Notes under the pieces: generated by a model
Seen by the model: the letters and a program-made list of their open reading frames with translations, nothing else
Told to the model about the DNA's origin: nothing
The model's database searches: none
Origin: Symsagittifera roscoffensis
Taxonomy: Eukaryota; Xenacoelomorpha; Acoela; Convolutidae
DNA: 64,000 nt
Assembly (NCBI RefSeq): GCF_963678635.1
Contig: NC_087064.1
Location: 38,306,706 to 38,370,705 of the forward strand
Reading direction: 5' to 3'
In this document: piece by piece, positions 56,000 through 64,000 of the stretch
Layout: each line of letters begins with the position of its first letter
Position numbering within the stretch: the stretch's first letter is position 1
Position numbers and translations under genes: made by a program

Positions 56000-58900
56000 C
56001 GAGTTTTACAGGGCCTGAAGAAAAGGGCGGAGGCGCCTCCTGTGTGCATTCATCTGATGCTACCACACTCTCTTGCTGCTCCCCGCTATCTTCGTCATCT
56101 GCCTCAGTTTCGATGCAGAAGAAATCCTTGGCATGTTTCAGGGCTTCTATCTCTTTCTCTTCTCGCTTTAAATCAGCCTTCCGTTTTCTTTCTGCAACCC
56201 AGTCGTTGAAGCACTTTTTACTGTACAGTACACAGCACGATATGCTGCAGTACTGTCCATCACTGCACCATAAATTGCTCTTTACAGCCTGTTTGGGACA
56301 GTTGAAGCATATCTTGGGCGGACTTGGAGGCTGCGCTGCTTGTTTCTGGGGCGACTTATTCTTCTCCGACCTGTGTTTCTTCCATTTAGATTTGTCCTGA
56401 TGTTTCTTGGACTTCACTTTGAGTCTTTGTTCCAATTGGGAGTCTGACGAGGTTTGGCTGCCTGCGGAGGAACTGCTTGTTTCTGCCTCGCTACTCGAAG
56501 TCGATTCTATCTTGACCCTGTTCAGCTTTCTCTTCGTGCTTAGCTTCACAGGCGAATCCTCTTCGTCTCTTGTGTCTTCCTCCTCGAAGTGGTCCTCTTC
56601 CACGTCGGAGGAGTCTGAGGTATCATCCAAGTCAGCTGCCAGCTTACTCAGAACACTCTGATCCTTATCTTTCGAACACTTCTTTTTGGATTCTAAAAAA
56701 TTGCAGTGAGAACATATTTTGCGCAAAATGAAAAAACTATTATTTGAATATTGCATCATTCACAATCACGTTTCTTAACGCAGCTTTGACCAGGCAAAAA
56801 AACTATTTTTGCTCTGATGCAAACATTGAAACGAAGATATCACATTGAAGATTCCATAATAGCAACACCAACCGAACTTGCTCTTTTTGTGGCCGACGTC
56901 TCCCTTTGTTTGATCTGCGGTAATTTGCGATGTTGCACCAGACGAGTACGCAGAATTGAGCAGTGGTTTCTTTTTGATAAGCTGAGGAGGCAGTTTGATC
57001 TGAGTGAGTTCTCTGGCCTGTTTCAAATACTTTTCCCTTTCATCTGGACCCAGACCACACCACATGTTATTAACCCTCTCCGATATCTCCTGAGATGTTG
57101 GCGTCTTCTTCTTTTCCGAATGATCTCCATCCTTGTGTATACTTTCCACAGCCGAGGAGTGTTCTTTATAGTATAGGCGGAATGCCGTCTGCTCAACTTC
57201 GCTGGCCTCCCCGCCTTTGGTAGGACTACTGCTCATATCTTCAACTTCTGATTTAAACGCTGAGTTCTCCGGCCTCGCCTTTTCTTTTTGTACAACTAAA
57301 ACAAGCTTAGTATTTAACATTACTTCTACTCCGGAATGTGCATCGACGAAATATTTTCTAGCTCAACAATAATTAAATAATAATTTATGGTTAATCCATC
57401 AGAAATATTACATGATTATTTGCGTAGAAAAAGAAAATGGCTAATATTAAATGGCATTGAGTTTATTTGAAATGACTATTGAAAAAGTATAATTGCAGTA
57501 AATGTTTTCCTAGCTAGCCATTTATACATCCACTCGCCGGAATTAAGAGGTTCTTCGTCGCTCGAATCAACAGGAGACAGCTCAAAAGCCTTCTCAGTGG
57601 CCTTGAGTGAGCGGAGGGATGAGAAACTACTGCTGAGGGACCTGTTGTCTTCCTCGTCATCGCTGTCACTTAAATCCTCTGCTAAGGCTTCTGTTGCAGT
57701 TGTATCTCTGCCTTTGTTCCTGCTGCGTGGATCTTTCCTGCGTCTCCTCGAACCAGAGGAGTTACTAGAAGCAGTACTGAGGTTGTCGTTGGACTGTGAT
57801 GCTGAACGCTTCTTCTTGGCCGCTGCCTGTGCATCAAGTTCTTCTTGAGTGAACACTGGGTTTAACCCTGAAATGAAAACCAGTTGATTCTGGTCACTGA
57901 CAGACATGTCCATCGATCGATTAAAACTATTCTCAACTACGAACAAGATGATTATTCTTAATGTGGCCAAATGGTTCCTACCTAGATTGTATGACAATTC
58001 GTGGTCTTCGTATCCAAAGTATGTGGGCGGCTTCCTTTTTCTCCTCGTCCTCGCTTCCACAAAACTCAATCCCTTGTCTTTATCTTCCTTGGTCGCTCGT
58101 GTCTTCCTACTCTCTTTCAGTTCATTGCCGTCCTCTTCTTCAAGAACTTCCACGTCACCATCATAAACATCACGCTTGATTTCCTCAATCGAGGAGTCCA
58201 GATTAGCTTCATCCTGCTCATTTTTCGTTGAAAATCCTGCCCTGCTGGTGACCTCAGTTGTTTTTTCTTTCACTCTATTGTTACGCTTTGAGCGGGATGC
58301 GCTGTCTTCCTCGTCGCTGGAGTTCAAATCCGCGGCGCTTCCTCCTGGTTTGGAGGGACTTCTGTTGGGACTGCCACTGAACTCCAACAGCCAGTCGTCT
58401 TTGTTTGACAGCTTCTCCAACAAAGACTGTGGAGAGTTCGTCAAAGGAGTCGACCTGAAATAAGCAATCATTAAACCATTATCGATTTCAAAATTTCCTC
58501 AGCAAACTTAAATACAGCGAACAGGAAAGGAAAACCATGATTTCCATTAGTTAAAACTGTATGATAAGCCTTTTTATATGCAAAGTTTCCAAACCGTAGG
58601 AAAATAGCTCACTTTGGTCTCTAAACTAGCTCCATACTCTGTTGGCAAAATAGTGTATTTTTATTCCAAAAAAAAACATTTTGAAAACCTTGTCTTCTCA
58701 AGGCAATGTTTTAAAACTCCATAAGACTCAAGCAGTAGAAACTGGAGCAGAAGGCTAGCTGCCCCCACTTTCTCCGGTGCTAGTCCATTGTTCAGTTAAA
58801 ATAATTGTCTTTAAACAGTGTTTACAACATGCTTTACAAAACCCCTTGTTTAAAACATGCCAACACTGTCCGTCCATGCAATGCAAAAAAAAATCAGAAA

Positions 58901-61900
58901 CAAATATTCATATCTCCGTGTGCAACTGAATTTTCGATACCAAAGCCGTTTAGCCTACTGTTTTCTCATAAGAGAAAGTTCTTGTTTTTGCGTTTTAGTG
59001 CGAAACACGAAAAAATTAACACACAAGTTTTTATGTATAAAAAAATGCTAGTCACACAATTCCATTAATGGACAAAATGCTGATAATACGACTCCATCGA
59101 TGAAAAAATAGCCAGTCATTCTATTGCATACGATTTTTTTTTCTATTATGTAATGGCATGAAATTGTATCATATGCACTTTTTCCATAAATGAAAATCGT
59201 ATGACAAACATTTTTTCAACCCGACTCATTTTAAAAAAGCTCATTTGACAAACTCAAACCAGGCGAAGAAACCATGAGGAAAATTGCAAAAATCTAATTT
59301 TTTTTCCCACAATTTTGCAATCAGATAAAATCATGGTTTCAAAAGATTTGATATGACAAGTGAAAGACACGGATCCATTAATTGCTTTCTAGTGACTAAG
59401 AAAAGAATGGTCCATTCAAAACATCAAAAAGCTTTTTAATGACAACCAAAATTGCTCAAAACGCAATAGAAGTCTGTGCTGTGGCAACTAAGCCATCAAA
59501 ACGAAGTAGACAAACGATTGGCCACATTTATTAAATTGAAAAAATTTAAATTTGCACGAACAGGCCACGGTCAGCTTTGACACATTGACATGTTTCGACC
59601 CGAAAATGGTCGTTTTCTCAGCGTTAATTGTGCAGAAAAACACACTTTAAGATACGCCCAAAATATGCTTTAACATAGCCAACAGATAGTTGGAAAAAAG
59701 AAGGTCAACATAGAAAAACTGATTTGTTTGTTGAAAAAATCTCAAATTTGTTTGTTGAAAAAATCAAAATTCTTTTTCGAAATTTAAAGTCGATCACGTT
59801 TTTCGTGATCATTGCACTAACGCTGTTCGATAGTTGAATCTACCCTTGAGTATAACGAACAAAATGTTTGTTATGGTTGTCTCGAATCATCTTGTGAAAA
59901 AATCAGTTTGAGAAAACATGCCAAATGATAAAAAAACAACGGAATAAAGCTGATGAAGAGGTAAAACGCCGACAATACTTGAGCAGACACCTCCCGTCCA
60001 GCCAATTTTTTTTTGCTCATCAAACGACGCAATGAGGCCACTGAGCCGGATTAATGCTGAAAAAATATGTATTGAATCGGAGTCTTACATTTATAACCAA
60101 TATAAAACATAAAGAACAGACAGTTTGAATGCAATTAACCAAAAAAAGGTATTAGTTTTCAAAGAAAAAAGTAGATGCCCTTAAGAATCATTGAACTTCT
60201 AGATCAATTTATGATGGACACTTTTTTGATTAAAAACCAACCCAATTTCAGAAAAGTGGATCAATAAATAACTTATTTATTTCGCTGAGAAATATGAAAA
60301 AAATCCACGTTCGATCACGTTTTTTTACCTTGACACTTTTGCTGCTCGATAGCGGAGTTTGCCTTCCATTTGACAAAGGAAATCAACTGAACTGAAAAAC
60401 AAACAAGACTGCTCGTATCAGGGCGAAGCCCTGAAAATTCCGACTGCCTTTTAACGTTTATGGAGCAGTAATAACATAAACAACATAAAAAAATAAATAG
60501 AAATAAAATAAAATGAAAAAAAAAATTATAAAATTTGAAAATGTTTCTATGAAAATCATCACCCCACACGCCATATAAAGTACAAAACAATAGATTTCGC
60601 TCCTTGTAACAAATTAATTATGGCAAATAAGCTTCTTACAACCAATTTGGAACGATTTCTAAGACGGATTAATTCTCCGCTTACGCGTTAATAGCGCGAA
60701 TTATATCGCGCGTTAATTGTCCCAAATTGGTCAAAATGGCAATCTTTAAACCCTCATAACTTACGATAAATGATCACAGGTGAAATATCTTTTCAAATTT
60801 AAGCTCAGGACAACAATAGCTTTCGAATGATATAAAAAATTTCCGTCAAAAATGGCTAGTTAAAAAGTCGAAATTTGTCTGAAGAAAAAAAAAACCCACC
60901 CCGAGCACAAATATTCCGTTACTTTCGTATCGAAAGTCGGAACAATAAAAACGCAAAAAATTCTAATTTGACCCTCATTAAATTATAATACTTCTCCTAA
61001 AAAAAGACCTATATAAGAGTATTCACTATTTTCTTAAATGTTTCGAATTTTTCGAAGGTACATTGATTCAGTGATTCCGCTAGAGAAGACGTTAAACTGG
61101 AAAAAAGGCTAGGTTCCGATTTGATTACGCTTGCTAATTGCAAGAAAAACAAAAAAATCTGACATTAAAAGCTCAGAATAATTCTTCACACGATTTCCAA
61201 CAACAAAAACATTTTATCTAAGAAATGCTATCTTCTATACTAAGCCACTAAAAAGGGAGGAAGGCAAACTGCCCAGAATTTTGTTTGAAAATACGGAAAC
61301 AAAACTATTTCGTCCTTTCGGAAACACTTTATCACTACTGTTAACACATTATTCGTGTTAGTAATTTTTCCTTGCTAAGTCATTTTAAGCTAGTGCATAT
61401 TGCAATACTCACTTAGTAATTTCATCTGATATTTTAACACCAGAAAAAGTTGTTTTCGAGGCTGACTTCGGTGGTTGATAAGTGCAGCTCATCTCTATCC
61501 GAGTGGACATTTTTTTCCCTGCCACTCCAGGTGACACCTTCTTCGACTGGACCACGTCATCTTCCAGGGCCGAGAATATATTGATCTGTTTTGGGGGAGA
61601 GGGTTTTTTGTTGCTTCCATTATGATCTGAACCAGATATAGCTCCGCCAGCAAGCGCCGTCGAGCTGGTAGCAGTCACAATCTGAACAAGGTTACTTCCA
61701 ATCATTGATGTTTCATGAATACAGTTAATTTTCAGCCAATCAGATTTGAACATTGCAGCTTATTAGCCTGTATTTTCACAGTCATTTCAGACCGCACTCC
61801 AGTAGGAAGGTGTCTCAAATCAAGCACAACAATTTCTCACCTGTTTAGATCGTGTACTTCCTCCTGTGACCCGCTTTAAAAAGTCGTCAGCTCCGAGTTT

Positions 61901-62131
61901 TTCGTACGCTTTCTTTGCTATAGTATTGGATCTTGTAGATACAGCAACATCCGAATTTTTCGCTGATGTTTTCAAACTAATTGAATTAATTGAGGGCGTA
62001 GAAACTGGAGCTTTTACAACTTTTGTAACAACAGGTTGTTGGGCTCCGTTACTCGATTTCAATACGATATATTTTGTGGTCACTGAGGAAGGAAAACCAC
62101 TAGTAGTTCTAGCAGCCGAATTCGATTGCAT
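55995..62131 (-). CDS. TOX4-like HMG-box / C-terminal zinc-finger protein, six exons
   Basis: Exons (-): 62131-61841, 61681-61413, 58454-57982, either 57867-57476 or skipped, 57295-56873, 56692-55995. Donors and acceptors fit GT-AG (CAG/GTGAGA, TAA/GTGAGT, CTAG/GTAGGA, TTCG/GTTGGT; TTGTTCAG, TTATTTCAG, TTGTTTTAG, TTTTTTAG) and phases agree. The 57295 exon encodes a divergent HMG box (FRLYYKEHSSAVE, EISERVNNMWCGLGPDE). The last exon encodes a Ser/acid-rich region and a C-terminal finger CFNCPKQ...WCSDGQYCSISCC...FNDWVAERK, like the end of TOX4. TOX4 binds DNA and works in a PP1-PNUTS-WDR82 nuclear complex. The 5' exon could extend upstream of ATG 62131 via an AG at 62152. Confidence 0.65.
57476..57867 (-). 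CDS. Alternative terminal exon of the TOX4-like gene (HMG-less isoform)
   Basis: The acceptor ATTTCAG joins in frame to the exon ending at 57982, giving YNL-GLNPVFTQEELDAQAAAK. The exon is Ser/Arg/Asp-rich (SSGSRRRRKDPRSRNKGRD, EDLSDSDDEE) and ends at TAG 57478-57476. AATAAA (57467-57462) follows eight bases later. I found no donor here whose phase fits the next exon, whereas skipping this exon restores phase. So it looks like an alternative last exon producing a protein without HMG box or finger. Confidence 0.55.
58460..61400. other. Large intron of the TOX4-like gene, repeat-filled
   Basis: Between exons at 61413 and 58454. It holds copies of the 54.4-kb repeat family (59660-59850, 60110-60390) and AT-rich filler; the TATCGCGCGTTAAT word at 60702 is an isolated CpG-rich patch. 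Short + ORFs near 58805-59068 have no family match. Confidence 0.5.
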
Positions 62132-62159
62132 CAGATCATTGTCTTCTGGCTACCATATA

Positions 62160-62340
62160 AAAACTCTAAAACGGCGTCAAAAAATCGGTGTCCTACAATT
62201 TAATGACATACAATTTAACACCGTACATTTTAAAACTTAGTCATTTCACTACTAAACAATTTAAATCGACAACAATATAACTCCTATTTTCCAGTTTAAC
62301 ACAGTACATTTTAACACCTAGTTATTTCACTATTAAAATT
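62160..62340. repeat. Short direct repeats beside the MULE, possible subterminal repeats
   Basis: TTTAACACCGTACATTTTAA with ACTTAGTCATTTCACTACTA (62216-62258) recurs as TTTAACACAGTACATTTTAA with ACCTAGTTATTTCACTATTA (62297-62337). TACAATTTAA also occurs twice just before. They lie between the TOX4-like first exon and the transposase and may be part of the MULE end. Confidence 0.45.
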
Positions 62341-62600
62341 AATGCTTTATGAATTCCTTATCTTAACTCTTATCACACCAAAGTTAATCCTGCAATTAAC
62401 ACACGCACCATAATGAAAAACTTGGTTTATCTTAGTTATACATGCTAAAAGGAGGCTTCCCAATTTACTTAAGACTCTTATCTACAGTTTCGCTAAACCT
62501 TTATGATTACTAAAAAAACTGCTTGTGCTAATTCAAAACAATTTGCCGTAAAAATTCTGACAAAAATTAAATTCTGACAGTCACTTTATACTTTACTCAA

Positions 62601-64000
62601 GTGATAAACAAACGCAAACACAATAAACACATTATAATTGAGTCTTCTTTCGAGTTCACAGTTTCATCTAAAAACAAGCCAATTCTTATAGCGTCCGGCC
62701 ATGAATTTTATTTCAAGCGAAAAAATAAGTTTACAGAAAACTGGATTTGCTCAAAATATCAAACACATAAATGTCGAGCAACTGCCATTACTGAAAATAA
62801 CGAATTAATCGAGACGCGTGGAGAGCATAACCACGACATTTCAGCTGGAAAATCGGAGGCCCGAAATGTCATAAAGCAAATAAAAGATCTCAGCGAGAGA
62901 TTTACCCCGACTGTTGCAGTTGCCAGTGCGGTTTTGCCAATTACCAACGATTTGGCTACTCAGTTTGCTCTCCCAAGTAAAGACAAACTGATCCGAACGG
63001 CTGCTCGCACTCGTAAGCAGCTAGATGTAAATATGCCGCCCATCCCCGTTGCGCGAAATTTCGAGATCCCTGAAATTTTTGAAAATTTTATCCGGTATGA
63101 CAGTGGATCAAATGATCATGAGCGAATCATTTTGTGCGGCGACGCCGAAATGCTGAGAGTTCTGGAGAAGTCATCTTTCTGGTTAGGCGATGGAACTTTC
63201 AAAATTACTCCAAAAATGTTCTATCAGCTTTATTCAATTCATGTTAGTGTATCTGGCATTGCGCCAGCTTGCATTTACGCCTTCCTCCCTAACAAAACCG
63301 AAAAAACCTACTATCGCTTCCTGCAGGCGTTAATTTATTTAGCACCCAACTGCCGGCCTGAAAAAATTTTGTTAGATTTTGAGCAAGCTGCTCTTCAGTC
63401 CTTCCAAAAAACATTCCCCGAAGCACATTTATCGGGTTGTTTTTTCATCTCTCCCAGAGTTACATGAAAAAAATTAATGAATTGGGTCTGAAAGTGACCT
63501 ACGAAACAAATCACGAATTAGCGCTGGCTTTAAAAATGCTTCCATCCCTTGCATTTGAAAAAAAAAAGAAAAAATCGGCGATTCTTATGACATGATTGTT
63601 CAAGAAATTCAAAATGTATGCGACAGAAATTGCTTGGAACCCGAGAAAATAGAGAAAATTGACGAGTTGTGTCTGTACTTCGGCTCTACTTATATAAAAA
63701 GCTTGGTGCCAAACCGTGAAGTTTCATTCCCACCCTCCCTTTGGAACCAGCGAGATGCGGCCGTGATGGGGATTGCTCGAACAACAAATGCTGTCGAGGG
63801 ATGGCATTTCGGGATTCAATCCTATTTCAGCGGAGCCCACCCAAATATGTGGAAAGTGGTGGGTAGCCTGCAAAAAGACGCTTCCGTACAAAAACTCAAC
63901 TTTTTTGATGCATCGAGTGGCCATAAGTTCACAAAAAAGAAAAAGTATCGAGTATTAAATGAAAGAGTACAAAACATAATGTCCGTTTACGAAGACAAAA
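62601..64000 (+). pseudogene. MULE transposase with FLYWCH-type zinc finger, frameshifted and cut by the window end
   Basis: The frame 62601-63467 has an FLYWCH-like finger (GHEFYFKRKNKFTENWIC, CRATAI, GEHNHD) and the MULE core with FWLGDGTFKITPKMFYQLY (first Asp) and ILLDFEQAALQSFQ (second acidic site). Homology leaves this frame at a T-run near 63440 and changes again at an A-run near 63555. It then continues to the window end with SFPPSLWNQRDAAVMG, TNAVEGWHFGIQSYF and HPNMWKVVGSLQ. No in-frame ATG precedes the finger, so an upstream exon or a lost start is likely. The family moves Mutator-like DNA transposons. Both shifts are in homopolymers, so sequencing error is possible. Confidence 0.8.

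Noticed and set aside
56407-58463. Several + strand ORFs of 70-120 codons opposite the TOX4-like exons
   Set aside because: Antisense shadows of Ser/Asp-rich exons; no independent signals.

Overview
The window reads as AT-rich nuclear DNA of an invertebrate animal. Evidence: spliced genes with GT-AG introns, an HMG-box/zinc-finger gene resembling metazoan TOX4, a Maverick/Polinton relic, Ty3/gypsy elements, MULE and Tc1-like transposons, and kilobase satellites. I cannot name the species or phylum. Only two host genes are well supported; most of the rest is repeats and broken mobile DNA.

Layout. 0.5-1.8 kb: a duplicated CCAAT/TATA promoter-like block before a small unknown ORF. 3.9-12.1 kb: a decayed Maverick/Polinton (adintovirus-like) element, all genes on +: PC4-like protein, a possible Maelstrom-like RNase H-fold protein, packaging ATPase, two small conserved genes, integrase, minor capsid protein, basic core-like protein, major capsid protein (with a 0.74-kb internal tandem duplication) and adenain-like protease. 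No protein-primed DNA polymerase was found. 14-16 kb: palindromic repeats, half a Tc1-like element and a MITE.

17.2-32.1 kb: one old Ty3/gypsy element on the - strand, readable in order gag, protease, RT, (5.1-kb satellite), RNase H end, integrase linker, integrase C-terminus. The satellite (about 90 copies of 57 bp, 24.66-29.79 kb) sits inside the RT/RNase H junction. Its monomer is itself a 19-codon piece of that pol gene: at one edge the last monomer runs on in frame into the remaining pol sequence. A second satellite (about 167 copies of 22 bp, 18.6-22.2 kb) lies nearby, bracketed by short inverted repeats. This in-situ birth of a satellite from a retrotransposon coding segment is the main discovery of the window.

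34.5-39.7 kb: 1.55-kb tandem units and TCGAC-rich DNA. 40.3-41.3 kb and 43.3-43.9 kb: fold-back elements with tRNA-like pieces. 44.1-44.76 kb (-): a single-pass membrane protein with PPxY motifs. 46.25-52.12 kb (+): a second, younger Ty3/gypsy element of the same lineage with LTRs and an ATGC target-site duplication, broken by stops. 53.4-54.4 kb: another fold-back element. 54.4-55.65 kb: diverged repeats. 55.99-62.13 kb (-): a multi-exon TOX4-like gene with two alternative 3' ends. 62.6 kb to the window end (+): a MULE transposase with an FLYWCH-type zinc finger, broken by two homopolymer frameshifts.
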